64,000 nucleotides of DNA from Candidatus Aminicenantota bacterium (GTDB lineage Bacteria; Acidobacteriota; Aminicenantia; Aminicenantales; Aminicenantaceae), in assembly GCA_016927475.1 (NCBI GenBank), contig JAFGMO010000045.1:55292-119291 (forward strand). Direction: 5' to 3'. The position numbers and the translations under genes are program-made. Positions 43,195 to 52,728 of the stretch are shown in pieces; the first letter of the stretch is position 1; each line of letters opens with the position of its first letter. A model generated the notes under the pieces. The model was not told where the DNA came from, made no database searches, and saw only the letters and a program-made list of their open reading frames with translations.

Positions 43195-44632
43195 TAAGCT
43201 GGCCGAACCGCTGGCTCTGACCGTATTTCTCGCAACGCTCTGCCTTCCCCTTCTTATCGGATTCTTGACGATGCGCCTAACAAAAAATCAGAACGATTTT
43301 TTCATCGGCGGCCGGGCAATGGACAAGTTTGTCGTCGCCTTATCCGCCGTATCATCCGGCCGTTCTTCCTGGCTTATTCTCGGGGTCAGCGGTATGGCTT
43401 ACCTTCGGGGAACGGGTGCGGTTTGGGCAATCGCCGGATACATTACCGCCGAAATGTTTCAATTCATATACATCGGAAAAAAACTCCGCACCCAAACGGA
43501 ATCGTTTGAATCGCTGACACTTCTTGATTATTTTGAATCACGCTTCAATGATGGAAAGCACATCATCCGTGTTACAGGAGCTGCGATCATCGCCCTCTTT
43601 CTGACCGCCTATGTGGCGGCTCAGTTTAATGCCGGCGCCAAATCGCTGAGTACGGCCCTGGGAATTCCTTTTATTGTTTCCCTTTTGGTTTCAGGCACCC
43701 TCATTCTTGTCTATATGGTTTTGGGCGGCTACATCGCCGTCGCTTACAACGATGTTGTCCGGGCAGTCATTATGATTGTAGGATTGGTGATTTTTCCCAT
43801 TTACGGCTTGGTAAAAGTGGGCGGTCCGGGTGTCCTGCTTCAGACGCTGGAAAAGATAAATCCGGCTTATATTGACCCGTTTTCCCTGGGTTTGGGAGCG
43901 ATAGCCGGTTTTCTGGGAATCGGCCTCGGCTCCCCCGGACAACCGCATATTATCGTCCGCTACATGTCGATCAATGATGCGGAAAAACTGCGTATTTCCA
44001 CGGTAGCCGGTACCATCTGGAATGTTATCCTTGGTTGGGGAGCCGTATTCATCGGGCTTCTCGGCCGCGCTTTTATGCCGGTACCATCGAAGCTTCCGGA
44101 CGGGAACCCGGAAATGATATACCTTGTTCTCTCTTCCAAGTTTTTCGGCCCCGTTCTCTACGGTTTTCTTATCGGCGGCATTTTTGCGGCCATCCTTTCG
44201 ACTGCGGATTCTCAACTTCTTGTCGTTGCTTCAACATTCGTCCGGGATATCTATGAAAAAATACTCAGGCGGAGAAAGCCCTTACCCGAAGAAAAAAAAT
44301 TAAGTTTGAGCCGTATCGTGGTTTTTCTGTCGGGCATCATTGCTCTTTTTCTTGCCTATGCGGCCAAAGACCTCATTTTCTGGCTCGTTCTTTTCGCATG
44401 GGGAGGGCTGGGAGCTTCCATCGGAACATCCCTGATTTTTTCTCTCGGATGGAAACGGACCCACAAATACGGAATCGTGGCGGGAATGGTCACAGGAACC
44501 TTGGTTACGATTTTTTGGAAGTTATTCTTAAAAGAACCAACAGGACTTTATGAGCTCATTCCGGCGTTTTTTGTATCAGCGCTGATGATCGTCATCGTCA
44601 GTCTTTTGTTGGGGACCCGTAAAAAGAATTAA
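43181..44632 (+). CDS. Sodium:solute symporter, SSS family (PutP-like)
   Basis: A 483-residue protein with about 13 membrane helices. QNDFFIGGRAMDKFVVALS, SGRSSWLILGVSG, VLGGYIAVAYNDVVRAVIM and LGIGLGSPGQPHIIVRYMS are typical of the PutP/proline group of Na+:solute symporters; the ILSTADSQLLV block contains the conserved Na+-site residues near helix 8. It uses the Na+ gradient to import an amino acid or small carboxylate. A Na+-pumping decarboxylase is encoded 12 kb downstream. It is preceded by a 38-residue membrane peptide. Confidence 0.9.
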   Translation: MTVYDKLAEPLALTVFLATLCLPLLIGFLTMRLTKNQNDFFIGGRAMDKFVVALSAVSSGRSSWLILGVSGMAYLRGTGAVWAIAGYITAEMFQFIYIGKKLRTQTESFESLTLLDYFESRFNDGKHIIRVTGAAIIALFLTAYVAAQFNAGAKSLSTALGIPFIVSLLVSGTLILVYMVLGGYIAVAYNDVVRAVIMIVGLVIFPIYGLVKVGGPGVLLQTLEKINPAYIDPFSLGLGAIAGFLGIGLGSPGQPHIIVRYMSINDAEKLRISTVAGTIWNVILGWGAVFIGLLGRAFMPVPSKLPDGNPEMIYLVLSSKFFGPVLYGFLIGGIFAAILSTADSQLLVVASTFVRDIYEKILRRRKPLPEEKKLSLSRIVVFLSGIIALFLAYAAKDLIFWLVLFAWGGLGASIGTSLIFSLGWKRTHKYGIVAGMVTGTLVTIFWKLFLKEPTGLYELIPAFFVSALMIVIVSLLLGTRKKN

Positions 44633-44656
44633 GATTTCCCCTTCTGCCGTCCTGCA

Positions 44657-44941
44657 CTAAAAGTACACTTCCAAAAACATCATGTGGCATTGGTTCTTAT
44701 GGGCAATGGTCGGGAATCCAGGCCCTGTCGGAAGATCCAGATCGACAAATCCCAAAGAAAAGCGGTAATTCAGGCTGAAATGCAGCTTTGGTCCTTTAAT
44801 CTTCACTCCAGAAGCAAAAACCACCCCTAAATCCGTCTTTTTTATTCCGGTGATATCCTGCTCCAACCTGCCAAAAAAAGCGTTACAACATGATCGAAAA
44901 ATGGATTGCTCCATAGACATGTGGTTTTGTCTGGTAAACAA
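44657..44941 (-). pseudogene. Remnant of the C-terminal part of an outer-membrane barrel gene
   Basis: A 94-codon frame overlaps the 3' end of the LpxR-family gene by 59 nt and has no signal peptide. Its last 70 residues (GRLEQDITGIKKTDLGVVFA, LHFSLNYRFSLGFVDLDL) and end CHMMFLEVYF look like the final strands of a barrel, typical of PorT-like proteins. The 5' part is missing, so it is probably the tail of a deleted gene. Confidence 0.45.
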
Positions 44942-45947
44942 ACCTTTTTGACTGCCATACAGCCGAATAACCGACCTTCACTCTTCCTAAAGTAACCCCT
45001 ACTCCCAATGCTCCGGTCCCATAAAATTTTTCCCGCTCTACATGATGGCTCTTTCTGAATGTATTCCCATCAAGAAAAATATCTCTCATGACGGCTTGGC
45101 CAAATACCGCGGCAAAAACATAAAGACCGAATCCATAGCGCTGGTTTCGCAAACGGGGAGTATTGGGAACGGCAGGAATCCCCCCTCCCCTTTTTATGAG
45201 ATATGTGCCGAAGTCATCAGGAATATTCCAGCCGATACGCAGTTCGGCCCCTGCATCAAGACCGGTGTACCCATTACCCATCGTTCCTCGGAGATGTGGG
45301 ATCAGCTCGCCGCTGAAACCTTGAATATGCCCTTCCGATATCCATTTTCTTTTTGTTCCATAGCTGATGTTTATAATCAGTTCATCTTTGAGCTGATTAT
45401 CCCATCCTTGAGGCAGTTTATCCCCCAATATTTTATGAATGAAAGACTGCATGTTTTCGGCATAAGAATGGGGGCCGAGTATTCCTATTTGAATATTCAA
45501 GGTATCCATTCGAAAAGAATCCCTACTCTGAATTCCAAAGACCATATAGGTTATGCCGGCATAGGGACGGTCATTTTCGATCAGATCCGTTTCCTTTATA
45601 TCTTCGGGAGTAAATATTTTCTGCGCTAGAGATATATGCAACGCACTTTTGAACCCTTCTCTTCGAATCAACGCAAGATGATGAATAAAAGAATCCATTT
45701 TTCCCTGAAAGGAGTTTTTTTCTTCCATGTGATAAACCTCGGGTGAAACCCAGGAAAAATTAAGGCCGCTGGAATAGTTCTTATCCGTTCCGTAGAATGT
45801 ATCGTTTTCAAAATTAAAGAAAAAGCCCCCCTTTTCCCGCCTCGCTTTTTGCGCTGCTGCGGGACCGGCCAGGAAAAAGGGTATGAAAGCCAAGACAAAA
45901 AAACGCTTTATATTTTTGATGACAATTTTTTTATTTTCCGTAATCAA
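44883..45947 (-). CDS. LpxR-family (DUF2219) outer-membrane lipid A deacylase-like protein
   Basis: A 354-residue exported protein; a hydrophobic signal (RFFVLAFIPFFLAGPAAAQ) precedes a barrel. FNFENDTFYGTDKNYSSGL matches the conserved N-terminal pattern of LpxR (E-N-D-x-F, D-x-x-Y-T/S-x-G) with Asn48 and Asp49 at the positions of its metal/active-site pair. DRPYAGITY, LGPHSYAENMQSFIHKIL and GWDNQL are further family blocks. LpxR removes the 3'-acyloxyacyl chain from lipid A in a Ca2+-dependent way. Activity here is inferred. The start is TTG 45947, as no better codon precedes the signal peptide. Confidence 0.82.
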   Translation of the reverse strand: MITENKKIVIKNIKRFFVLAFIPFFLAGPAAAQKARREKGGFFFNFENDTFYGTDKNYSSGLNFSWVSPEVYHMEEKNSFQGKMDSFIHHLALIRREGFKSALHISLAQKIFTPEDIKETDLIENDRPYAGITYMVFGIQSRDSFRMDTLNIQIGILGPHSYAENMQSFIHKILGDKLPQGWDNQLKDELIINISYGTKRKWISEGHIQGFSGELIPHLRGTMGNGYTGLDAGAELRIGWNIPDDFGTYLIKRGGGIPAVPNTPRLRNQRYGFGLYVFAAVFGQAVMRDIFLDGNTFRKSHHVEREKFYGTGALGVGVTLGRVKVGYSAVWQSKRFVYQTKPHVYGAIHFSIML

Positions 45948-46165
45948 TGTTTTTTTCTCGAATACAGGCTTTACTTCTTAGTGGAAGACTCATCATTATC
46001 TACCAGCTGAAAATTTCCTTTTGTTTCCGTCACTCAATACAGGCCGCCTGAGTGTGTAAACACGAAACACAACCGGAATTTTATTCTAATCCCAACAAGG
46101 ATTCAATAAAAAACATAATACGCCCCATATCTTTGCTTGTCTTTAATCAAAAAAAGAAAGATTTT

Positions 46166-46597
46166 TTATTCGAAGATACTGCCGCTGTCCCCCACCTGCC
46201 AGTTTCCATCTATTTTAACATAGAGCACAGCCCGCCGGACTTCACGCTCATCCTCCGTTGTCCTCCGGATATCGATAAGCTTCCAGTCCTCAAGCCCCTT
46301 GAAGAGCAGCTGAAGTTCTCCCTTGCTGGGACTTACGACTCTTTTTCCTTTGAATTTTTTCAAAACCGAGGCATTATTTCCATAATTCTTTATGGAAACG
46401 GGAAGAAGATCTTTCTGAGCGGCATCCCTCATGATAAAATCTTCCACCAAATCTTTCGGATGATAATTTTCATCGATCATCACCCACTGAATACGTTCCG
46501 TTTTTTTTGAGGAAGGTTCTTTTTTACAGTCTGTCAACAGCCCTAAACAGGCACCTCCGATAAAAACCGCAGCAAATATTTTTTTTGTTCTTAACAT
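46166..46597 (-). CDS. Small lipoprotein, unknown function
   Basis: A 143-residue predicted lipoprotein: a signal peptide (KKIFAAVFIGGACLGLLTDC) ends in a lipobox cysteine. The mature part is charged, with strands near SKGELQLLFKGLEDWKLIDI and the ending VKIDGNWQVGDSGSIFE. No family recognised. ATG 46597 has GGAGG 9-13 nt upstream and begins the signal; upstream codons in the frame are leader sequence. It has its own near-consensus promoter at 46665-46693. Confidence 0.65.
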   Translation of the reverse strand: MLRTKKIFAAVFIGGACLGLLTDCKKEPSSKKTERIQWVMIDENYHPKDLVEDFIMRDAAQKDLLPVSIKNYGNNASVLKKFKGKRVVSPSKGELQLLFKGLEDWKLIDIRRTTEDEREVRRAVLYVKIDGNWQVGDSGSIFE

Positions 46598-46664
46598 AAA
46601 ATCCCCCTCCATCTTTGATATTGATCCGAAGCAAAGGAAGGATATAAGTCCGCATACGTCGTTC

Positions 46665-46693
46665 ATATTATTTTTAAGTTCTTTAAAAGTCAA
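46665..46693 (-). promoter_or_regulatory. Promoter of the lipoprotein gene
   Basis: On the minus strand TTGACT (46693-46688) and TAATAT (46670-46665) are 17 nt apart, about 68 nt before the start codon. Both boxes are close to consensus. Confidence 0.65.
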
Positions 46694-46723
46694 TACTGTC
46701 TGAACTACCAAATGGCCGGGCTC

Positions 46724-46741
46724 GAATGAATAGATTCATTC
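46724..46741. repeat. Short palindrome after the radical SAM gene
   Basis: GAATGAAT and ATTCATTC are perfect 8-bp arms around AG. It lies directly after the radical SAM stop, perhaps as an RNA 3' end structure; no T tract follows. Confidence 0.35.
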
Positions 46742-46743
46742 TA

Positions 46744-48201
46744 TCAGACTTGAGATTTCCAGTCCTTGTAAAAAAATTTTTCCGGAGGCCGAAAAAGATT
46801 TTTTTTCAGAAACGCTTTGAAAAATAAAAAGTTATAACGGCATCCGAAATGATGTATGATTTTACGTGTCTGCCTAAGGATTCGCCGGGGATCAAAATAA
46901 AAGGACTTGATGAGGTCATGCTGGATTTCCAATAACTCTTGCCGCGTGAAATGCGATACCCTTTTGTCCGCGGGAAAGCAATGTTCACCCGGATTTATTA
47001 TTCCTTTTTCTCTTATTTTATTCCAAAGAGGCGTTCCGTGAACATAATGCAGGATATGCACACTGATGAAATCCAAGGGAACGCACTTGAAAAACCTTTT
47101 GTTGTTTTCAAAATGGAGACGTCTTTCCATGGGAGCACCGATCATAAAATTGCCAAAGGTTATGATCCCTGCATCATTGACTGATCCAATGGCTCTGCTC
47201 ATTCTCTCGACTGTGATTTTCTTGTTATAAAAATCCAGGACATCCTGGTTGGCGCTTTCTATCCCAAATACCATAACGATCACTCCAGCTTCTTTCAATT
47301 TCTTATAAAAAGAAAGATCTACATGTTCAGCTCTTCCCTGCAGCAGGATTTTTAGTTTGATTTTATTATCGATGATTCCATCCATTAATTCGGAGACCCG
47401 CTTCCTGTCAATCAAAAAGTTATCATCATGAAAGACGAGATACTCCGCTCCTTCTTCGGCACGGGATTTGATCTCCTTAAGAACATGGCTGATACTTCTG
47501 TTTCTATATTGAAGACCTCGGAAACTGCAGAAGGAACATTGATAGGGACATCCCCGAGAGGTCAGTATGGAATAGATACCTGAAAGTTTCAGACCATAAA
47601 TAAACCCATAGTTCTTATCTTTGACAAGGGCAAAGGAAGGAGGATCTACGGAATCGAGATCTTTAACCATATGATTTCCCTGATTTCGTACTACTCTCCC
47701 GTTTTTTATAAAGCTAATTCCGGGAAAATCTCCCAAGGATTGGTAAGATGAAAGCATATCCAGCAACTGAACGATAATCTGCTCAGCCTCTCCGAACACC
47801 GTCAGGTCTGACCCGGGAAAGTATCGGCCGGTCTCCGTACAGTAGGGACCGCCGCATATGATACGCACGTTTGGATTGTTGTTTCTGGCATCTTCTACAA
47901 TTTTATTTACACCGGTCAGACATCTCGTGTAACAAGAAATGAGAACGAAGTCCTGATCTCTTAATAACCGGAAGTACTGACTTTCTTCAAACTTATCAAC
48001 AGTTAGGTCTATGAATTTGACGTCATATCCTGCTTTGACTAAGGGACCGGCCAAGTACAATATACCCAGCGGAGGAACTGGACTTTCGGTGGGTATCCAG
48101 GTCTTTCCGGGAATATATTCCCCCATAGGCGGAAATACCAGCAGGACTTTTTTCTTTTTCTCATAATGAGACTTCGGCTGATGATTTGACTTCAATTCCA
48201 T
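46744..48201 (-). CDS. B12-binding-domain radical SAM protein
   Basis: A 485-residue cytoplasmic enzyme. A Rossmann-type B12-binding domain comes first (KKVLLVFPP, PLGILYLAGPLVKAGYDV, IICGGPYCTETG), without an obvious DxHxxG cobalt-ligand motif. The radical SAM core has the cluster motif C218-P-Y-Q-C222-S-F-C225 (CPYQCSFC), followed by DDNFLIDRKR and GIESANQDVLDFYNKKIT, the usual strands of this family. Members perform methylations or ring changes on lipids, cofactors and antibiotics; the substrate is unknown. It lies downstream of the kinase gene, from which it is separated by a strong hairpin. Confidence 0.88.
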   Translation of the reverse strand: MELKSNHQPKSHYEKKKKVLLVFPPMGEYIPGKTWIPTESPVPPLGILYLAGPLVKAGYDVKFIDLTVDKFEESQYFRLLRDQDFVLISCYTRCLTGVNKIVEDARNNNPNVRIICGGPYCTETGRYFPGSDLTVFGEAEQIIVQLLDMLSSYQSLGDFPGISFIKNGRVVRNQGNHMVKDLDSVDPPSFALVKDKNYGFIYGLKLSGIYSILTSRGCPYQCSFCSFRGLQYRNRSISHVLKEIKSRAEEGAEYLVFHDDNFLIDRKRVSELMDGIIDNKIKLKILLQGRAEHVDLSFYKKLKEAGVIVMVFGIESANQDVLDFYNKKITVERMSRAIGSVNDAGIITFGNFMIGAPMERRLHFENNKRFFKCVPLDFISVHILHYVHGTPLWNKIREKGIINPGEHCFPADKRVSHFTRQELLEIQHDLIKSFYFDPRRILRQTRKIIHHFGCRYNFLFFKAFLKKNLFRPPEKFFYKDWKSQV

Positions 48202-48219
48202 GAGGTAAAATGTCTGATT

Positions 48220-48256
48220 TAACCTGTATTATTCACGATATGAATAATACAGGTTA
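48220..48256 (-). terminator. Perfect 16-bp stem-loop between kinase and radical SAM genes
   Basis: TAACCTGTATTATTCA (48220-48235) and its exact reverse complement (48241-48256) form a 16-bp stem with a 5-nt loop, starting 6 nt after the kinase stop and ending 19 nt before the radical SAM start. Without a T tract it could be a terminator, an RNA-stabilising structure or an operator. Confidence 0.6.
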
Positions 48257-48261
48257 GGATA

Positions 48262-51200
48262 TCAAACGGCTGGTTGGCCCTTTTCCCACTTTTCCAGGTC
48301 CCATTCCAACTCCATTTCTCTGAACATGGACTCGGCTTTCTCCAGAAGTTCTTGAGCATCCATTCCATGGAAGGAAGCCGAAATGGTTTTTTCTTCAAAC
48401 ATTCTTCTTCCCACCTCCTTGAACAGGCGGGATAATTCCAACCGCGCATTCAACCTATCTCCTTCTTTTAATCCTTTTCCCCACCACTTCAAAGCTTTTT
48501 TCTTTTTTCCGCTAATCCAATAAACGCTTCCTATCAAGCGGAAGCTTTCTACTCGGTCGGGCGCCCATTTTTTCGAGTTCGAGGCTATTTGCTTTGCCGT
48601 TTTACGTGTTTTTTTTCTGTATTCCGCATACATTGGCCTGTTGCCATTTTTTTGAGCTAATTCCAGATGATAAAGTTCAAAACAAACCTGGCTGACGAGG
48701 AACGAATGCCAAAAATAAGGAACCAGATTAACTTCGGATTTTAAGCTTTCCAGATACTGAAGGCTTCTTTCAGCCTCTTCAGGTTCATCAAGAAAAAGAC
48801 TAAGCCGTGCCCTGTAGGCCGTTAAAGAGAAAAGATAAGGTTTAAACCCGGTTTTGTCGGCGAACTCTATACCTTCTTCAACCATAAAGAAAGCCTCAGG
48901 AAGTTTTCTGAACTTGAGAAGAACCTTTGTTGTATACCAATAGTAGGCAACCCTGGCATTGTCATTTTCATACATATCGGCAATCTCCAATAATTTCCGG
49001 CTCAAATCCATTCCAGAGGAATATTCACCTCGGTCAACAAACAAATAGGAAATGATAAGAATATAGCTTGATGTATAGAATATTTCTCCTATTTGTAAAT
49101 TCGCATTGATAAAATTTTCGTCATATTTTTCAGCTGCATCCCAATCGCCTGAAAAAATATTTTGGAGCACTTTACCGACTTTATAGTAGAGAAGCGATTT
49201 TTTATCTTTTTCGTCGATTTTATCCCTTACAAATCCCAGGACCTTTTTACTCAACCGGAATGACTTGCCGGAATATGAAAACGTCCCGCTGCTGATGGCT
49301 AAAATCCCAACACCGTTTTCAACCTTTGTCAGGTCAAATTTAAACAATCTCTTAAGCCAGTAATGTGATTCAATAACCATTCTTTTGGGATCAATCACGA
49401 TTAAAGCCGTATCTTTTTTGTATAAAAGGCTGATGATATTTTTATCTCTTTGTGAAGGAATTTTCTTGCTACGAAGGGGAACATAAAGCCTGAAAAGAAA
49501 AACCAGAAAACCTCTCAGGAATTTCAACATAATGAGGGCAGGATGCTTGGGAAATTTTTCTCCGTAGAAAGCCAAGGCTTTCTCAAAATATTCATCAGAT
49601 TCCGCGTAGTGCCCCTTGTTGAAAAGCGCAAGGGCGATGTTTTTTTCGAGATTGGCCACTTTTTGCGGGTCCGCCGATTTTCCGTATTTTCTCAGATATA
49701 TATTAAGGGCTTCCTGGTAATAATGAAGGGCTTCAATAGAAGCTGAAGCTTTAAGCGCTTCCTCGCCGGCCTTAACCATGTATTCTTCCGCTTTATCCAG
49801 GTCCTCGGCTTTGCTATAGTGCAGAGCCAAAAGTCCGTAAAATTCAGAAATCCTTCCTGAAAACACGCGTTCGATGGATTGCGCAATCCTTAGATGGAGC
49901 TCCATCCTTTTTTTCAAAAGAAGGGATTCATAAGCTGCTTCCTGAATCAAGGTGTGCTTGAAGAGGTATTCAACTTCTTTCATCCTTCGTCTTTCGATGA
50001 TTAACTGAACTTCTTGTAAATAATCCAGCTTGTCGTCAATGTTTTCAATTTTATCCGCCACATCCGCCAGGATTTTGTAAAAAAAGTTGCGGCCGATGAC
50101 CGAAGCAATTTTCAACAGCGACCGTGTCTGTTCGTCAAGCCTGTCGATACGGCCCAATAAAACTTCGCTGATCGTTCTCGGGATTTCAACGGTATCGATC
50201 TTATCCGTTACCTTAAACCGGCCGTCCTTGACTTCTACGGCTCCAACATCGATAAAAGAACGGACCACCTCCTCAATAAAGAATGGATTTCCCCCGGTCC
50301 GCTCTGTCAAGACGTTCTGAATATTTCTCGGTAAACCTTTGATTTTTAGAAGGTTATTGACGAGATAGGCCGACTCTTTGCTGTCAAGAGAATCCAAAAA
50401 AATCTTCGATTGTCGGTCTCCATACCTGTCCATAATAGACCGGAGAAGACGTTCGCTTGTTTCCATATAACCCGGTCTGAAAACATTGATGAAAAAAATC
50501 CGGTTTTCCTCAGCCAACCTGTAAAGGGATTCGAGAAGATCTATGGATGAAAGATCCGCCCAATGAAGGTCTTCCATCAAAAAAACGACCGGGCTTTTAT
50601 CAGAAGCCGTACGGAGAAGATCTCTTAGATTCTTCAGAATAAGCTTTTCCAGCGCTTCCCCCTCTATTCCTTTCAGCCGATCTTCGTGTTTTCCGGCAAG
50701 TTTCATCCCCATTAAGGTGGCAAGAAAAGGGTAAACCTCATCAGCTTTTTCAGGATATGTATTTCTGATCATTTTCATCAATTTTGAGGATGATGCGGAT
50801 GAATTTTCATCTTCCTTTATTTCCGCCCATTTCTTGATAAGGCCGGTAATGGGATGAAAACTGAGGTTTTTACCGGCAGCCAGAGCTTGTCCTTCGAGAA
50901 ATTTAACCTTTTTCAGGGCTTCCCTGGTCTTAAATTCGGCGATCAACCTTGATTTTCCTATTCCAGCTTCTCCGATTATATTCAAAATCGATCCTTCTCC
51001 GTTGATGACCTTCAGCAGATGGTATTCCAGCTTATCCAGCTCAGCCTCCCGTCCCACCAAAGAGGATTCGACCATGCGTTCCGTACCCAACCTCACACGT
51101 TCTATCATTTCACTTGCAGAAAGGAGTTCAAAAGCGGAAACAGGTTTTGCCTTGCCTTTTATGGAAACAGGTTTTGCTTTGCCGAAGTCAAACGTTTGTT

Positions 51201-52671
51201 TTGAAAATCTGGTGGTTATGGGTCCCGTATAAATTTTTCCAGGAGAGGCTTTATCTCTCATTACGGATGAAAGGATAACCGTTTCTCCCGTGATGGTGTA
51301 TACTTTTTTCCCTTCCTCTCCCATCAAACCGGCTATCACCATCCCCGTGTTGATACCCGCCTTGACACCTAGAGGAACATATAAATTTTTCGATTCGTTT
51401 AGTTTTTCAAGCCGCCTGCGGAACTCGATAGCGGAATTTATAGCCTGTATGTGAGCTTCTTCGACGGCATAAGGCACACCAAAATAAGCTGAAAAATTTG
51501 AACCGAACTCTTTTTGAGCCCACCCTCCGTATTTTCTTACAGCAGAAACAAACAGTGTAAAGCATGAATCCAGAATTGCCGCTGCTTCTTCTGGATCCAT
51601 ATTTTCAAAAATTTCGGCATAACCCGTAATACCAGCTGAAAAAACCGTCGCCTGGCGGCGTTCGGTTTCAGCCTTTCCTTCTTTTTTATCTTCGGCGTTG
51701 ACTGTTTTATCCGTACCGAGAGAAGCTTTTAGTTTTTTTAAATCCGATAAGAAGATTCTTGCCGAACTATATCTTTCCCTCGGATTTTTCCGAAGGCTTC
51801 TCAGGATGATTCGTTCGCATTCCGCAGGAACGTCTTTCCTGCTTTCTGATAGAACGGGAAGTGATTTATATAAAATGTTATGGATGGAATCCACCTCTTT
51901 CTCGCCCAGAAATGGAAGACGATTGGTCAACATCTCATAGAACACTATGCCCAATGCCCAGATATCCGTCCTTTGATCTATATCTTCTCCCCTAACCTGT
52001 TCAGGAGACATGTACCCCATGGTACCCGTAATAGCGGAAGTCCTCGTCCCTTCAACTTTGTTCACCAGTTTGGCCAGACCAAAATCAACGATTTTCACGA
52101 CATTCTCTTCTGTAATCATGATATTGGCAGGCTTAATATCCCTGTGGATGATTCCATTGCTGTTTGCCTTGGACAAACCCTCTGCCACTTGGATAATGAT
52201 GTCCAAGGCTTTTTCAAAGGGAAGAGCCCCCCTCGTCAATTTTTGCTTTAAGGTTCCCCCTTCATAATATGCCATGGCGATATACATTTTACCGTCTTCT
52301 GTTTCATCGATCTCGTATATGGTGCAGATGTTCTGGTGGTCTAATACAGAGGCAGCTTTAGCCTCTTGCACAAACCGTCTTCTGGCATCTTCATCGGTGG
52401 TTAATTCTGATGATAAAAATTTTAGGGCTACCAAACGCTCGAGTTTGTTGTCCAGCGCTTTATAGACCACCCCCATACCACCTCCACCGAGCTTTTCAAC
52501 AATCTTATATTTACCCGCGACAATTGTCCCTCTGGAGAGGTCTCTTTCAGGCCCAAAATATACTTTACCTGAGAAAACAGATGTTTTGTCATCAGAATGT
52601 AGGGGAAAGGCGCAGTTTTTACAGTACTTGGAATCCCCCGGGTATTCAGCCCCGCACTTAGGGCATTTCAA
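48262..52671 (-). CDS. Ser/Thr protein kinase fused to degenerate cyclase, NACHT/AAA-type ATPase and TPR regions
   Basis: A 1469-residue cytoplasmic protein. A zinc ribbon (C3, C6, C17, C20) is followed by a Hanks-type kinase (about 55-310) with GGGGMG loop, Lys84, H176-R-D178 and D196-F-G. A class III cyclase-like domain (about 340-530) has Gly347 and Ser391 where the two metal-binding Asp residues should be, so it is probably inactive. An ATPase module follows (VGREAELDKL, Walker A GEAGIGKSR, FLMEDLHWADLSSIDLL), then about 500 residues of helical repeats with TPR character. Such proteins are large signalling hubs. TTG 52671 is chosen because GGGAGAGG precedes it, the zinc ribbon starts there, and a promoter lies just upstream. 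Confidence 0.88.
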   Translation of the reverse strand: MKCPKCGAEYPGDSKYCKNCAFPLHSDDKTSVFSGKVYFGPERDLSRGTIVAGKYKIVEKLGGGGMGVVYKALDNKLERLVALKFLSSELTTDEDARRRFVQEAKAASVLDHQNICTIYEIDETEDGKMYIAMAYYEGGTLKQKLTRGALPFEKALDIIIQVAEGLSKANSNGIIHRDIKPANIMITEENVVKIVDFGLAKLVNKVEGTRTSAITGTMGYMSPEQVRGEDIDQRTDIWALGIVFYEMLTNRLPFLGEKEVDSIHNILYKSLPVLSESRKDVPAECERIILRSLRKNPRERYSSARIFLSDLKKLKASLGTDKTVNAEDKKEGKAETERRQATVFSAGITGYAEIFENMDPEEAAAILDSCFTLFVSAVRKYGGWAQKEFGSNFSAYFGVPYAVEEAHIQAINSAIEFRRRLEKLNESKNLYVPLGVKAGINTGMVIAGLMGEEGKKVYTITGETVILSSVMRDKASPGKIYTGPITTRFSKQTFDFGKAKPVSIKGKAKPVSAFELLSASEMIERVRLGTERMVESSLVGREAELDKLEYHLLKVINGEGSILNIIGEAGIGKSRLIAEFKTREALKKVKFLEGQALAAGKNLSFHPITGLIKKWAEIKEDENSSASSSKLMKMIRNTYPEKADEVYPFLATLMGMKLAGKHEDRLKGIEGEALEKLILKNLRDLLRTASDKSPVVFLMEDLHWADLSSIDLLESLYRLAEENRIFFINVFRPGYMETSERLLRSIMDRYGDRQSKIFLDSLDSKESAYLVNNLLKIKGLPRNIQNVLTERTGGNPFFIEEVVRSFIDVGAVEVKDGRFKVTDKIDTVEIPRTISEVLLGRIDRLDEQTRSLLKIASVIGRNFFYKILADVADKIENIDDKLDYLQEVQLIIERRRMKEVEYLFKHTLIQEAAYESLLLKKRMELHLRIAQSIERVFSGRISEFYGLLALHYSKAEDLDKAEEYMVKAGEEALKASASIEALHYYQEALNIYLRKYGKSADPQKVANLEKNIALALFNKGHYAESDEYFEKALAFYGEKFPKHPALIMLKFLRGFLVFLFRLYVPLRSKKIPSQRDKNIISLLYKKDTALIVIDPKRMVIESHYWLKRLFKFDLTKVENGVGILAISSGTFSYSGKSFRLSKKVLGFVRDKIDEKDKKSLLYYKVGKVLQNIFSGDWDAAEKYDENFINANLQIGEIFYTSSYILIISYLFVDRGEYSSGMDLSRKLLEIADMYENDNARVAYYWYTTKVLLKFRKLPEAFFMVEEGIEFADKTGFKPYLFSLTAYRARLSLFLDEPEEAERSLQYLESLKSEVNLVPYFWHSFLVSQVCFELYHLELAQKNGNRPMYAEYRKKTRKTAKQIASNSKKWAPDRVESFRLIGSVYWISGKKKKALKWWGKGLKEGDRLNARLELSRLFKEVGRRMFEEKTISASFHGMDAQELLEKAESMFREMELEWDLEKWEKGQPAV

Positions 52672-52689
52672 TGGCCTCTCCCATAAATT

Positions 52690-52718
52690 AATATAGTGGA
52701 AAGGTAACAATTTCGCAA
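52690..52718 (-). promoter_or_regulatory. Promoter of the kinase gene
   Basis: On the minus strand TTGCGA (52718-52713) and TATATT (52695-52690) are 17 nt apart, giving a 5' leader of about 12 nt before the TTG start at 52671. Confidence 0.6.
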
Positions 52719-52728
52719 AAAAAATGCA

